The notes: generated from the sequence alone by a model not told the origin. DNA of 64,000 nt from Mycolicibacterium tokaiense (GCF_010725885.1 NZ_AP022600.1:2418001-2482000); one strand, 5' to 3'. Counted from the first letter of the stretch, positions 27,199 through 36,837 are shown. A program made the numbers and translations.

Positions 27199-27788
27199 CG
27201 GTCTCCCAGGACGAGGCCGACCATGTAGGTCAACCGGTTGGTGATCTCGTGGTAGGTGAAGGCCCCGCTGCCGGCCTGGACCAGGGCGCCGAAGAACGCC
27301 ATCTCCAGTGCCGCCACCGCCCGCGGATCGGCCTCCGGGCCGAAGGCGGACACCACCCGGCGGTGCACCTGCGCGCCGATGCGGTCCCGCACCGCCTTGA
27401 CGCCATCGTCGTTGCCGGACATCAGGGCCGCGGTGCAGGCTGCGGCCACCTCCGGTTCGTCGGCCACCACCAGGGCCAGGGCGTGCAGCACGTTGTCCAC
27501 CCGGGTCACCACGTCGACGTTGACGTCGGTGAAGAACGGGACCTGCTTGATCAGATCGAGGTACACCTCGGCGATCAGGTGGTTCTTCGACGAGAAGTAG
27601 GTGTAGGCGGTGGCCGGTGCCACCGCGGCCCGCTTGGCGACGGCCCGCACGGTGAGATCTGCGTACGAGGACTCGCGCAGCATCTCGACGCCGGCCGCCA
27701 GCACCCTGCGGAACGTCTCCTCCTGCCGGCGGTTGCGGGGAACCTCGCCGGCGTCCGGGGTGACTGCCGCAACAGCTTCGCTGGACAC
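27195..27788 (-). CDS. TetR family regulator of the cyp123-cyp51 operon (Rv0767c-like)
   Basis: A 197-residue TetR protein. The N-terminal HTH is TVRAVAKRAAVAPATAYTYFSSKNHLIAEVY at about residues 40-70, with a helical ligand-binding C-terminal domain. It starts at GTG 27788 (VSSEAVAAV). It is first in a minus-strand operon with cyp123, SDR, cyp51, ferredoxin and an NTF2-like gene, and diverges from aldA. A dyad covers its own start codon, so it probably represses itself and aldA. Confidence 0.88.
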   Translation of the reverse strand: MSSEAVAAVTPDAGEVPRNRRQEETFRRVLAAGVEMLRESSYADLTVRAVAKRAAVAPATAYTYFSSKNHLIAEVYLDLIKQVPFFTDVNVDVVTRVDNVLHALALVVADEPEVAAACTAALMSGNDDGVKAVRDRIGAQVHRRVVSAFGPEADPRAVAALEMAFFGALVQAGSGAFTYHEITNRLTYMVGLVLGDR

Positions 27789-27937
27789 ATGTCCAAGTTA
27801 TCGGCGGAGTGGTCCCGACGCAAGATCTGATCCCGAAAAGCCTGCACACGAGAGCAGTTCCGGGCTGTTCGACATGGCTCTTGCCTTCGACGCCGACACC
27901 CGGCTATCTTCGGAACGCAGTCCATCAGACACCTGTC
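27783..27937. promoter_or_regulatory. Two GGACA/TGTCC dyads between tetR and aldA
   Basis: One copy (GGACA-CA-TGTCC, with flanking T/A also pairing) overlaps the tetR start near 27783-27795. A second, slightly weaker copy (AGACA-CC-TGTCC) lies at about 27927-27938, some 40 bases before aldA. Two similar dyads flanking a divergent promoter region fit TetR control of both units. Assignment to this TetR is inferred. Confidence 0.5.
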
Positions 27938-27972
27938 CAGCATGTCGCGCGCAGTTCACGAGGGAGTGACCC

Positions 27973-29442
27973 ATGGGATTACCGGCCGACGGAACCAGTG
28001 AGTTGCTGATCGACGGCAAGCTGGTGCCCGGTAGTGCCGGAACCTTCCCCACGGTCAACCCGGCCACCGAAGAAGTCCTGGGTGTCGCCGCCGACGCCGA
28101 CGCCGCGGACATGGGCGGGGCCATCGAGGCGGCACGCCGCGCGTTCGACGACACCAGCTGGTCCACCGACCACGCGTTCCGGGTGCGCTGTATCCGCCAG
28201 CTACGCGACGCGCTGCGCGAGCACATCGAGGAGCTGCGAGAGCTCACCATCGCCGAAGTGGGCGCACCGCTGATGCTCACCGCGGGAGCCCAGCTGGAGG
28301 GGCCGGTCGACGATCTGGCTTTCTCCGCCGACACCGCGGAGAACTTCGCCTGGAATCACGACCTTGCCGACGCTGCGCCGCAGGGGATTCCGACCCGCCG
28401 AACCGTGGCCAGGGAGGCGGTGGGGGTGGTCGGCGCGATCACCCCGTGGAACTTCCCTCACCAGATCAACTTCGCCAAACTGGGGCCTGCGCTCGCGGCG
28501 GGCAACACCGTGGTGCTCAAGCCGGCGCCGGACACCCCGTGGTGCGCTGCTGCGGTGGGCCGAATTGCCCTGGAACACACCGATATCCCGCCCGGTGTGC
28601 TCAACATCGTCACCTCCAGCGACCACGGCGTGGGCGCCTTACTGGCGCAGGATCCGCGGGTGGACATGGTGTCGTTCACCGGTTCCACGGCCACCGGTCG
28701 CGCGGTGATGATCGACGGCGCGGCCACCATCAAGAAGGTGTTCCTGGAACTCGGCGGCAAGTCGGCATTCCTGGTGCTCGACGACGCCGATCTGGGCATG
28801 GCGGCGTCCATCTCGGCGTTCACCGCGGCCATGCACGCGGGACAGGGCTGCGCCATCACCACCCGTCTGGTGGTTCCGCGGGCGCGCTATGACGAAGCGG
28901 TGGAGGCGGCGGCCGCCACCATGGGCGGTATCCGGGCCGGCGACCCGACCCACAAACGCACCGTGTGCGGCCCGGTGATCAGCGCGCGTCAGCGCGACCG
29001 CATCCAGGGCTACCTCGACCTGGCCCTCGATGAGGGCGGCCGATTCGCCTGCGGCGGTGGACGTCCGGCCGACCGCGAGGCCGGGTTTTTCATCGAGCCC
29101 ACCGTGATCGCGGGCCTGACGAACGAATCGCGCGTGGCTCGGGAGGAGATCTTCGGTCCGGTCCTGGTGGTCCTGGCCCACGACGGGGACGACGACGCGG
29201 TGCGCATCGCCAACGATTCGCCCTACGGGTTGTCCGGCACCGTCTACAGCGGCTCCGACGACCGCGCGCAGACGGTGGCCCGGCGGCTGCGCACCGGAAC
29301 CGTGAACGTCAACGGCGGCGTCTGGTATTCGGCCGACGCCCCGTTCGGCGGTTACAAGCAGTCCGGGGTCGGCCGCGAGATGGGTGTGGCCGGCTTCGAA
29401 GAATACCTCGAGACCAAACTCATTGCCACGGCCATCAATTAG
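27973..29442 (+). CDS. aldA: NAD-dependent aldehyde dehydrogenase (Rv0768 AldA-like)
   Basis: A 489-residue ALDH. The fold is complete, with AITPWNFP, GNTVVLKPAP, FTGSTATGR (cofactor), LELGGKSAFL with the general-base Glu, GQGCAITTR with catalytic Cys293, and EEIFGPVLVV. It oxidises aldehydes to acids. Diverging from the TetR/P450 operon and next to several dehydrogenases, it may process the product of AdhB or of the P450s. Ten bases separate it from the next gene, starting a plus-strand operon that runs to the carboxymuconolactone-decarboxylase-like gene. Confidence 0.93.
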   Translation: MGLPADGTSELLIDGKLVPGSAGTFPTVNPATEEVLGVAADADAADMGGAIEAARRAFDDTSWSTDHAFRVRCIRQLRDALREHIEELRELTIAEVGAPLMLTAGAQLEGPVDDLAFSADTAENFAWNHDLADAAPQGIPTRRTVAREAVGVVGAITPWNFPHQINFAKLGPALAAGNTVVLKPAPDTPWCAAAVGRIALEHTDIPPGVLNIVTSSDHGVGALLAQDPRVDMVSFTGSTATGRAVMIDGAATIKKVFLELGGKSAFLVLDDADLGMAASISAFTAAMHAGQGCAITTRLVVPRARYDEAVEAAAATMGGIRAGDPTHKRTVCGPVISARQRDRIQGYLDLALDEGGRFACGGGRPADREAGFFIEPTVIAGLTNESRVAREEIFGPVLVVLAHDGDDDAVRIANDSPYGLSGTVYSGSDDRAQTVARRLRTGTVNVNGGVWYSADAPFGGYKQSGVGREMGVAGFEEYLETKLIATAIN

Positions 29443-29451
29443 GAGAACCCC

Positions 29452-30216
29452 ATGGGCCTGTATGGAGAGCAGTTCACCGACAAGGTGGCCATCGTCACCG
29501 GAGCGGGCGGTGGTATCGGCCAGGCCTACGCCGAGGCCCTGGCCCGCGAGGGCGCCGCGGTGGTGGTGGCCGACATCAACACCGACGGAGCGCAGAAGGT
29601 GGCCGACGGGATCACCGGCGAGGGAGGAACCGCGCTCGCAGTCCGGGTGGACGTCTCCGATCCCGAGTCCGCCAAGGAGATGGCAGCCCGGGCGCTGTCG
29701 GAGTACGGCGGCATCGACTACCTGGTGAACAACGCCGCGATCTTCGGGGGGATGAAGCTCGACTTCCTCATCACCGTCGACTGGGACTACTACAAGAAGT
29801 TCATGAGCGTGAACCTCGACGGCGCCCTGGTGTGCACCCGCGCGGTCTACCGGAAGATGGCCAAGCGCGGTGGCGGGGCGATCGTCAACCAGTCCTCGAC
29901 GGCGGCGTGGCTGTACTCGAATTTCTACGGGCTGGCCAAGGTGGGGATCAACGGGCTGACCCAGCAGTTGGCCACCGAACTGGGCGGTCAGAACATTCGC
30001 GTCAACGCCATCGCGCCCGGGCCCATCGACACCGAGGCCAACCGCACCACCACCCCGCAGGAGATGGTGGCCGATATCGTCAAGGGAATTCCTCTGTCGC
30101 GCATGGGCGAACCCGAAGATCTGGTGGGCATGCTGCTGTTCCTGCTGTCGGACCAGGCCAAATGGATCACCGGGCAGATCTTCAACGTCGACGGCGGACA
30201 GATCATCCGGTCATGA
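29452..30216 (+). CDS. Short-chain dehydrogenase (Rv0769-like)
   Basis: A 254-residue classical SDR: TGAGGGIGQAY (cofactor), NNAAIFGG, NQSSTAAWLY with catalytic Ser, YGLAKVGI (Y-x3-K) and GQIFNVDGGQIIRS. ATG 29452 follows GGAGAACCCC. It is located directly after aldA, and its stop overlaps the next start by ATGA. The substrate is unknown, though context suggests a hydroxy intermediate of the same pathway. Confidence 0.92.
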   Translation: MGLYGEQFTDKVAIVTGAGGGIGQAYAEALAREGAAVVVADINTDGAQKVADGITGEGGTALAVRVDVSDPESAKEMAARALSEYGGIDYLVNNAAIFGGMKLDFLITVDWDYYKKFMSVNLDGALVCTRAVYRKMAKRGGGAIVNQSSTAAWLYSNFYGLAKVGINGLTQQLATELGGQNIRVNAIAPGPIDTEANRTTTPQEMVADIVKGIPLSRMGEPEDLVGMLLFLLSDQAKWITGQIFNVDGGQIIRS

Positions 30217-31058
30217 CTGTCACGCTCGGTTACATCGGGTTGGGCAACCAGGGTGCGCCGATGGCCCGCCGATTGGCCGGCTGGCCCGGCGGGCTGACCG
30301 TCTTCGATGTCCGCGCCGAGGCCATGGCACCGCTGGTGGAACTCGGAGCCGTCGCTGCGGACAGCATCGCCGATGTCGCCACGGCGGACGTCATCAGCGT
30401 CACCGTCCTCACCGACGCCCAGGTGCGCGAGGTGGTGACGGCCCTGGCCGAGCACGCCGGGTCGGGAACGGTGATCGCGATCCACTCCACCATCGAACCC
30501 GATACCGCGGCGAACCTGGCAGAACAGCTGGCGCCCAGCGGGATTCACCTCGTGGATGCGCCCGTCAGCGGTGGTGCGGGTGCGGCGGACAAGGGTGAAC
30601 TGGCCGTCATGGTCGGCGCCGGCGACCAGGCCTACGAGATCGTCAAGCCGGTGTTCAAGCAGTGGGCGTCGATGGTGGTGCGTGCCGGCGAGCCCGGCGC
30701 CGGGACCAGAATGAAGCTGGCCCGCAACATGTTGACCTTCATCGGCTTCGCCGCCGCCTGCGAGGCGCAGGCGCTGGCCGAGGCGGCCGGCATCGATCTA
30801 CAGAAGCTGGGCCGGGTGGTCCGCCACAGCGACGCCCAGAGCGGCGGGCCGGGCGCGATCATGGTCCGCGACGACACCGCACCGCTTCCGCCGGACCATT
30901 TCCTGTACGACATGTTCGTGCACACCCGGGGCCTGGGCGAGAAGGATCTGAGGTCGGCGCTCGGGCTGGGCCGGCAGACGGGCGTAAACCTGCCGCTGGC
31001 CGAGATCGCCCTGCACAATCTGGCCGCCGGTCTCGGCGTCCCGCACACGAAGGAGTGA
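30213..31058 (+). CDS. NAD-binding 6-phosphogluconate/3-hydroxyisobutyrate dehydrogenase-like protein (Rv0770-like)
   Basis: A 281-residue beta-hydroxyacid dehydrogenase. The N-terminal Rossmann motif is GYIGLGNQGAPMARRL, then the substrate-binding block DAPVSGGAGAADKGELAVMVG, and KLARNMLTFIGFAAACEA, where the conserved Lys of this family resides. The C-terminal helical domain is complete. Members oxidise small beta-hydroxy acids. ATG 30213 overlaps the SDR stop. The next gene begins 2 bases after its stop. Confidence 0.92.
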   Translation: MTVTLGYIGLGNQGAPMARRLAGWPGGLTVFDVRAEAMAPLVELGAVAADSIADVATADVISVTVLTDAQVREVVTALAEHAGSGTVIAIHSTIEPDTAANLAEQLAPSGIHLVDAPVSGGAGAADKGELAVMVGAGDQAYEIVKPVFKQWASMVVRAGEPGAGTRMKLARNMLTFIGFAAACEAQALAEAAGIDLQKLGRVVRHSDAQSGGPGAIMVRDDTAPLPPDHFLYDMFVHTRGLGEKDLRSALGLGRQTGVNLPLAEIALHNLAAGLGVPHTKE

Positions 31059-31060
31059 CC

Positions 31061-31504
31061 ATGGACGAGATACGCCGCGCGGGTCTGGCGAAGATGAACG
31101 AGGTCTACGCCTGGGAGATGCCCAACATCGAGGGTGACCCGTACTTCGACCTGACCGTCGACCATCTCTTCGGGGCCATCTGGACCAGGCCGGGGTTGTC
31201 GATGCGGGACAAACGGTTGATGACCCTATCGGTGGTCACCGCGCTCGGGTTGCAGGACCTGACCGAGGTGCAGGTCAATGCCGCGCTGGACAACGAGGAG
31301 CTCACCGAGGACGAGCTCAAGGAGATGGCGGTGTTCCTGACCCACTATGTGGGCTTCCCGCTGGGCTCCGGGCTCAACGGGGTTGTCGGGCGGGTGGCCG
31401 CCAAACGCCGCAGGGCCGCCGAGAAGGGCGGCGGCGTGGACAAGAAAGCGAACGTCAACGACGCGGTCCGCATGCACACCGGCAAGGACCTGGGGGACGG
31501 CTGA
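31061..31504 (+). CDS. Carboxymuconolactone decarboxylase-like (AhpD fold) protein (Rv0771-like)
   Basis: A 147-residue AhpD-superfamily protein: helices with LSMRDKRLMTLSVVTALG and ELKEMAVFLTHYVGFPLGSG. It has no Cys-x-x-Cys pair, so it is not a peroxidase of the AhpD type and is closer to the gamma-carboxymuconolactone decarboxylase branch. The last 35 residues are basic and polar. ATG 31061 follows GAAGGAGTGACC. It ends the aldA operon; purD follows 18 bases later. Confidence 0.9.
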   Translation: MDEIRRAGLAKMNEVYAWEMPNIEGDPYFDLTVDHLFGAIWTRPGLSMRDKRLMTLSVVTALGLQDLTEVQVNAALDNEELTEDELKEMAVFLTHYVGFPLGSGLNGVVGRVAAKRRRAAEKGGGVDKKANVNDAVRMHTGKDLGDG

Positions 31505-31522
31505 CCGATAAGCTGTGACGTC

Positions 31523-32791
31523 GTGCGCGTCCTCGTGATCGGATCCGGTGCCCGTGAACATGCCCTGCTGCTCGCTCTGAGCAAGGATCCCCAGGTGGAG
31601 GCGCTGACCGTGGCGCCGGGTAATGCCGGCACCGGGGCGCTGGCGCAGCAGCGTGACGTCGACATCACCTCCGGTCCGGCCGTGGTGGCCCTGGCCCGTG
31701 ACGTAGGCGCCGACCTCGTGGTGATCGGGCCGGAGGTGCCGCTGGTCCTCGGCGTCGCCGACGCCCTGCGCGCCGCGGGCATCGCCTGCTTCGGCCCGTC
31801 CAAGGATGCCGCCCGCATCGAGGGGTCCAAGGCGTTCGCCAAGGACGTGATGTCGGCCGCCGGGGTGCGTACCGCGGTCAGCGAGATCGTCGACAACCCG
31901 GGACACCTCGATGCCGCGCTGGACCGCTTCGGCCCGGCCGTCGGACAGCAGGCGTGGGTGGTCAAGGACGACGGTCTGGCCGCGGGCAAGGGTGTGGTGG
32001 TCACCGCCGATCGTGCGGTGGCCCGCTCACACGCGGCCGGGCTGCTCGACGGCGGACACCCGGTTCTGCTCGAATCCTTCCTCGACGGCCCCGAGGTATC
32101 GCTGTTCTGCGTGGTCGACGGCGCGACGGTGGTGCCGTTGCTGCCCGCCCAGGACTTCAAGCGGGTGGGCGACGGGGATGCCGGCCCCAACACCGGCGGG
32201 ATGGGTGCCTACACGCCGCTGCCGTGGCTGCCGGACGACGTGCTGGCCCGGATCGTCGGCGAGATCGTCGAACCCGTTGCCGCGGAAATGGTTCGGCGGG
32301 GCAGCGCGTTCTCAGGGCTGCTCTACGCCGGCTTGGCCATCACGTCGACCGGACCCGCGGTGGTGGAATTCAACTGCCGCTTCGGTGATCCGGAGACCCA
32401 GGCGGTGCTGGCACTGCTGGACTCCCCGTTGGGGCAGCTGCTGTATGCCGCGGCCACCGGCAGCCTTGCCGACGTCGGCCCGCTGCAGTGGCAGGACGGC
32501 TCCGCGGTCGCCGTGGTGATCGCCGCCGAGAACTACCCGGGCCGGCCCCGACTCGGTGATGTGATCACCGGTGCCGAGAAGGCCGGGGTACTGCACGCGG
32601 GTACCGAGCGCCGCGCCGACGGGGCCGTGGTCTCCTCCGGCGGGCGGGTGCTCTCGGTGGTGGGCACCGGCGCTGACCTGGCGGCAGCACGGGCGGCCGC
32701 GTACGAGACCGTGGGCGCGGTTCGGTTGCCGGGCAGCCACTTCCGCACCGACATCGGTCTGGCCGCCGCGCAGGGCCGCATCCAGCTCTGA
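31523..32791 (+). CDS. purD: Phosphoribosylamine-glycine ligase
   Basis: A 422-residue ATP-grasp enzyme of de novo purine synthesis (step two: phosphoribosylamine plus glycine plus ATP). Features: N-terminal [17 protein letters not shown], the central ATP-grasp region [49 protein letters not shown] and a C-terminal domain with [11 protein letters not shown]. It starts with GTG at 31523. Length equals the M. tuberculosis enzyme (422). A housekeeping gene at the end of the Rv0756c-Rv0772 collinear block. Confidence 0.97.
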   Translation: MRVLVIGSGAREHALLLALSKDPQVEALTVAPGNAGTGALAQQRDVDITSGPAVVALARDVGADLVVIGPEVPLVLGVADALRAAGIACFGPSKDAARIEGSKAFAKDVMSAAGVRTAVSEIVDNPGHLDAALDRFGPAVGQQAWVVKDDGLAAGKGVVVTADRAVARSHAAGLLDGGHPVLLESFLDGPEVSLFCVVDGATVVPLLPAQDFKRVGDGDAGPNTGGMGAYTPLPWLPDDVLARIVGEIVEPVAAEMVRRGSAFSGLLYAGLAITSTGPAVVEFNCRFGDPETQAVLALLDSPLGQLLYAAATGSLADVGPLQWQDGSAVAVVIAAENYPGRPRLGDVITGAEKAGVLHAGTERRADGAVVSSGGRVLSVVGTGADLAAARAAAYETVGAVRLPGSHFRTDIGLAAAQGRIQL

Positions 32792-32827
32792 CGCCGTTTC
32801 CCGGGTTTTGGCGGACGTCAGAATTCG

Positions 32828-32856
32828 TTGACGTATGTCAACCGCGGCGTTAATGT
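32828..32856 (+). promoter_or_regulatory. Promoter with TTGAC dyad upstream of the flavin monooxygenase
   Basis: TTGACG (32828-32833), a 17-base spacer, then TAATGT (32851-32856) is a good sigma-70-like promoter, 28 bases before ATG 32884. The -35 is the left arm of the dyad TTGAC-N4-GTCAA (32828-32841). The same dyad, again followed by C, occurs upstream of the secreted hydrolase at 40148-40161. Confidence 0.6.
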
Positions 32857-32883
32857 CCTTGCATCGAGGACAGGAGGCCGCCG

Positions 32884-34245
32884 ATGGTCCAGTCTCACCC
32901 GCGCACGGCGGTGATCGGCGCCGGTATCAGCGGCCTGACCGCGGGCAAGATGCTCTCCGACTACTGCATCCCCTACACCACCTTTGAACTGTCCGACCGG
33001 ATCGGCGGTAACTGGGCCTTCGGCAACCCGAACGGCCACAGCAGCGCCTACCGTTCACTGCACATCGACACCTCGCGACATCGCCTGTCGTTCAAGGACT
33101 TTCCGATGCCGGACAGCTTCCCGACGTTTCCGCACCACTCCGATGTCAAGGCCTATCTGGACGACTACGCAGCCGCGTTCGGGCTGCTGGACAACATCGA
33201 ATTCAGCAACGGCGTGGTGTCCGCGCGACCGGTCGGCGGCGGGTGGGACATCACTGACCAGGCCGGGGCGGTTCGGCACTTCGACCTGCTGGTGGTGGGC
33301 AACGGCCACCACTGGGATGCCCGGATGCCGGATTTCCCAGGCACTTTCACCGGTGAGGTGATCCACTCCCACCACTACATCGACCCCCAGAACCCATTGT
33401 CGCTGACCGGGAAACGGATCCTGGTGGTGGGTATCGGCAACAGCGCGGCCGACATCACGGTGGAACTGTCCTCGAAGTCGCTGCGCAACGAGGTGACGTT
33501 GTCCACCCGGTCCAGCGCCTGGATCGTGCCGAAATACATCGCCGGGCAACCCGGTGACACGCTGGTGCGCACCACCCCGTACCTGCCGTTGTCGTGGCAG
33601 CGCAAAGCGGTGCAGATGCTGGCCCCGCTGCTGGGCACCGATCCCACGTCGTACGGGCTGCCGCCGGCCAATCACAAGCTGTTCGAGGCACATCCCACCC
33701 AGTCGGTGGAACTGCCGCTGCGACTGGGCTCCGGCGACGTCACCCCGAAGCCGAACGTCACCCGCCTCGACGGGGACACGGTGCATTTCGACGACGGCAC
33801 ATCGGCGGTGTTCGACACCATCATCTACGCCACCGGCTACAACATCACCTTCCCGTTCTTCGACCCCGAGTTCCTGAGTGCGCCCGACAACCAGATTCGT
33901 TTGTACAAGCGGATGTTCAGGCCGGGCATCGACAACCTGGTGTTCATCGGATTCGCCCAGGCCATCCCGACGCTGTTCCCCTTCGTCGAGTGCCAGGCAC
34001 GGCTGCTGGCCGCCTATGCAGCCGGGAAGTACGCGCTGCCCCCGGTCGAGGAGATGGAACGGGTGATCGACGCCGATCAGCAGGTGCATGCCGGGCACTG
34101 TGTGGACCGGCCGCGGCACACCCAGCAGGTCGACTATTTCTACTACGAGCATGACCTGCGGGTCCGGGAGCTCCCGGCAGGGATGCGGCGCGCTGCAGTG
34201 GTGGCACGATCTACGCCCGTCGCGGCGGTGTCGGACCGGTCCTGA
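32884..34245 (+). CDS. Flavin-containing monooxygenase
   Basis: A 453-residue FAD/NADPH enzyme. The FAD motif GAGISGLTAG is at about residue 12, followed by the FMO/Baeyer-Villiger-like fingerprint FTGEVIHSHHY. The NADPH motif is VVGIGNSAADI, and ATGYNITFPFF occurs in the C-terminal part. The family oxygenates N or S atoms or ketones. ATG 32884 follows a strong AGGAGG. The alpha/beta hydrolase 10 bases downstream is a natural partner, since esters formed by Baeyer-Villiger oxidation need hydrolysis; this is an inference. Confidence 0.9.
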   Translation: MVQSHPRTAVIGAGISGLTAGKMLSDYCIPYTTFELSDRIGGNWAFGNPNGHSSAYRSLHIDTSRHRLSFKDFPMPDSFPTFPHHSDVKAYLDDYAAAFGLLDNIEFSNGVVSARPVGGGWDITDQAGAVRHFDLLVVGNGHHWDARMPDFPGTFTGEVIHSHHYIDPQNPLSLTGKRILVVGIGNSAADITVELSSKSLRNEVTLSTRSSAWIVPKYIAGQPGDTLVRTTPYLPLSWQRKAVQMLAPLLGTDPTSYGLPPANHKLFEAHPTQSVELPLRLGSGDVTPKPNVTRLDGDTVHFDDGTSAVFDTIIYATGYNITFPFFDPEFLSAPDNQIRLYKRMFRPGIDNLVFIGFAQAIPTLFPFVECQARLLAAYAAGKYALPPVEEMERVIDADQQVHAGHCVDRPRHTQQVDYFYYEHDLRVRELPAGMRRAAVVARSTPVAAVSDRS

Positions 34246-34255
34246 GGAGACAGCC

Positions 34256-35143
34256 GTGACCCACACCGACATCGTCTTCACCTCGGCGGGAACCACCTGC
34301 AGCGGCTGGCATTTCCCGGCGGCCGGATCCGGACCCAGGCCGCTGGTGGTGATGGGCCACGGCTTCGGCGGCACCAAGGACTCCGGCCTGCAGTCGTTCG
34401 CGCAGCACTTCCAGGCTGCGGGGATCGACGTCCTGGCCTTCGACTACCGTGGCTTTGGTGCCTCAGGAGGTCAACCGCGCCAACAGATCTCGATCGATCG
34501 TCAGATCGGCGACTATCAGGCCGCAGTGGCCGCAGGCAAGGAACTCGCCGGCGTCGACCCGGGCCGGATCGTGCTGTGGGGATCGTCGCTGTCCGGTGGC
34601 CATGTCATCCGCGTGGCGGCCGGACGCCACGACATCGCCGCGGTGATCGCGATGACTCCGCTGACCAACTCGCTGGCCACGGCGCGCACGATTCTCGCTC
34701 AGTACCGCGGGCTGGGCGCGCTGCGGGCGACGGCCAACGGCGTACGCAGTCGTCTGGCGGTGGCCCGGGGCCGCTCGCCGATCATGATGCCCGTGGTGTC
34801 AGCGCCGGGCGGGGCGGGTGCGCTGGCACTCGACGGCGCCTACGACAGTTATGTGTCCATGTCCGGCCCCACCTGGCGCAACGAGGTGGATGCCGCCGTC
34901 GGCCTGGAACTCGCCACCGTCAAGACCAAGGCGGCGGCCAAGGCTCTGCGCGCCCCGCTGCTGGTGCAGATCGCGGACTTCGACCGCTTCATCCCGGCCG
35001 ACTCCGTGGCCCGGACCGCTGTCCACGGCCGCGCTCAGGTGCACCACTATCCGTGTGATCACTTCGATGTGTGGCCGGGCCACGACTGGTTCGACAAAGC
35101 CTGCGCCGATCAGCTCAGGTTCCTGCGCCGCGTGCTGGGCTAG
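34256..35143 (+). CDS. Alpha/beta hydrolase
   Basis: A 295-residue hydrolase: MGHGFGGTKDSG (oxyanion region), DYRGFGASGGQPR, nucleophile elbow GSSLSGGH, acid region QIADFDRFIPADS, and catalytic His in CDHFDVWPG. The fold resembles dienelactone-hydrolase/acetyl-xylan-esterase types. GTG 34256 follows GAGGAGA. It lies 10 bases after the monooxygenase stop and is likely cotranscribed with it. The substrate is unknown. Confidence 0.88.
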   Translation: MTHTDIVFTSAGTTCSGWHFPAAGSGPRPLVVMGHGFGGTKDSGLQSFAQHFQAAGIDVLAFDYRGFGASGGQPRQQISIDRQIGDYQAAVAAGKELAGVDPGRIVLWGSSLSGGHVIRVAAGRHDIAAVIAMTPLTNSLATARTILAQYRGLGALRATANGVRSRLAVARGRSPIMMPVVSAPGGAGALALDGAYDSYVSMSGPTWRNEVDAAVGLELATVKTKAAAKALRAPLLVQIADFDRFIPADSVARTAVHGRAQVHHYPCDHFDVWPGHDWFDKACADQLRFLRRVLG

Positions 35144-35154
35144 CGTGGGACCCC

Positions 35155-35988
35155 GTGGCCAATGAGGAGATGAGGGCGGCCTGGTCGGATCGCGGGGCCG
35201 GCTGGGTGGAGAACGAGCGCGTCTTCGACGCCGTGCTGGCCCCGTTCAGCGAGCCGCTGTTGGCGGGGGCGCAGGCGGGCCAGCGGGTGCTCGACATCGG
35301 CTGCGGCGCAGGCGCTCTGCTGGAACGTCTCACCGCGGTCGGGGCGGCTGCGGTGGGCGTCGACATCTCGGACACCATGGTGGCCGCCGCCGGCGCCCGA
35401 GTGCCGTCGGCCACCGTGCTGCAGGCCGACGCCCAGACCGCCGATCTGCGCGCGCACGGCCCGTTCGACCGGGTGGTGTCCCGGTTCGGTGTGATGTTTT
35501 TCGACGATCCGGTGGCGGCGTTCACCAACATCCGCTCCGCGACTGCTGCCGGCGCCCACCTCACGCTGGTGTGCTGGCGCGACGCCGAGAACCCCATGTT
35601 CACCCTGGGCAACAGTGTGCTCACCGCACGGATGGCTGACGCCGCGGTGCCGTCGGCGTCGGATCCGGTGGGCCCGCTGGCTTTCGGGGACGCCGAACGG
35701 GTGCGGGCGGTACTCAGCGGGGCGGGGTGGCACGACATCCGCATCGAGCCGTTCGACGGGATCTGCGACTACGGCATCGACGGCAGCGACGGTGTGGAGG
35801 AACGGCTGGCGGTGGTGCTGTCGAGCTCGACCGGTCGCGCCGCCCGCGCCCAGCTGGCCCCGGCGCTGGGTGCGGGCGGCTGGGCGACGCTGGTCGATGA
35901 CGTGCGGGCCGAGGTGCGCCGTCACCTCGTCGGCGGGGTGGTGAAGTTCGTCGGCCGGGTGTGGGTGGTGACGGCCCGCAGCACCTAG
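35155..35988 (+). CDS. Class I SAM-dependent methyltransferase
   Basis: A 277-residue protein with motif I VLDIGCGAGALLERL, the acidic VGVDISDTMV loop, LQADAQTADL and VVSRFGVMFFDDP. It is a small-molecule type methyltransferase of the UbiE/arsM-like superfamily. Start GTG 35155 (VANEEMRAAWSDRGAGW) lies 11 bases after the hydrolase stop. The 3' end overlaps the convergent SDR by 4 bases. The substrate is not readable. Confidence 0.85.
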   Translation: MANEEMRAAWSDRGAGWVENERVFDAVLAPFSEPLLAGAQAGQRVLDIGCGAGALLERLTAVGAAAVGVDISDTMVAAAGARVPSATVLQADAQTADLRAHGPFDRVVSRFGVMFFDDPVAAFTNIRSATAAGAHLTLVCWRDAENPMFTLGNSVLTARMADAAVPSASDPVGPLAFGDAERVRAVLSGAGWHDIRIEPFDGICDYGIDGSDGVEERLAVVLSSSTGRAARAQLAPALGAGGWATLVDDVRAEVRRHLVGGVVKFVGRVWVVTARST

Positions 35989-36806
35989 AACACCGTCGCG
36001 CCCAGGTCCACCGCGATCCGGGCGGCGGTCACCATCCGGGATTCGTCGGAGGCCAGCCAACAGACCGCGTCGGCGATGTCCTCCGGCTGGGCGATGTAGT
36101 CCGGCAGGAACGGCGTCACCATGTTCATCAGCCCCGGGTTGGTGTCGTTGGCCCGGTTCAGCGCGGCCACCATGTCGCCGGTGCCCATCGGGGTGTTCAC
36201 CGCACCGGGATGCACGCTGTTGACCCGCACCTTGTGCCTGCCCAGTTCGGCGGCGAACGCGCGGGCCATACCGGTGACGGCGTGCTTGCTGGCGGTGTAG
36301 TGCACCATGAACGGCTGCATCTTCAGCCCGGCCGCCGAGCTGATGAGGATGATCGAGCCGCCGCGGCCGCCGTCGATGATCCGCTGCGCGCCGGCCATCA
36401 CCGTGTTCCAGGTCCCGGTGACATTGACGTCCATGACGTCTTGGAAAGACTCCGGTGTGGTCTCGTTCCAGGGCTCGGGCACCGTGATGCCGGCATTGGC
36501 GACGATGACGTCCAGCCGGCCGAACGCGGCGACGCCCTGATCAACCGCTCTGGTCAGTCCGTCCAGGTCGCGGACGTCCACCGCGGTGGCCTGGATCCGT
36601 CGGCCCGTCTGCTCGACGAGGCGGACCGTCTCCGCCAGATCCGCCGGGGTGGCCGAGTCGTAGGGGACGCTGGGCGGCAACGGCCCGGCGAGGTCGACGG
36701 CGATGATGTCGGCACCTTCCCGCGCCAGCCGCACAGCATGCGCGCGGCCCTGCCCCCGTGCTGCTCCGGTGATGAAAGCGACTCTGCCCGCCAGTTTTCC
36801 GTCCAT
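35985..36806 (-). CDS. Mycofactocin-type short-chain dehydrogenase
   Basis: A 273-residue SDR with features of the mycofactocin-coupled subfamily. The cofactor motif is extended (TGAARGQGRAHAVRLAREGADIIAVDL), with an insertion after the second strand (PLPPSVPYDSATPADLAETV). NAGI, ISSAAGLK with Ser, and YTASKHAV (Y-x3-K) follow, with a long segment before the end (NRANDTNPGLMNMVTPFLPDYI). Such enzymes retain NAD and pass electrons to mycofactocin. It diverges from an acyl-CoA dehydrogenase over a small dyad. The substrate is probably an alcohol or terpenoid. Confidence 0.85.
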   Translation of the reverse strand: MDGKLAGRVAFITGAARGQGRAHAVRLAREGADIIAVDLAGPLPPSVPYDSATPADLAETVRLVEQTGRRIQATAVDVRDLDGLTRAVDQGVAAFGRLDVIVANAGITVPEPWNETTPESFQDVMDVNVTGTWNTVMAGAQRIIDGGRGGSIILISSAAGLKMQPFMVHYTASKHAVTGMARAFAAELGRHKVRVNSVHPGAVNTPMGTGDMVAALNRANDTNPGLMNMVTPFLPDYIAQPEDIADAVCWLASDESRMVTAARIAVDLGATVF

Positions 36807-36837
36807 CGACTCTCCTTGCCCTCGTCAACACCTTCAA

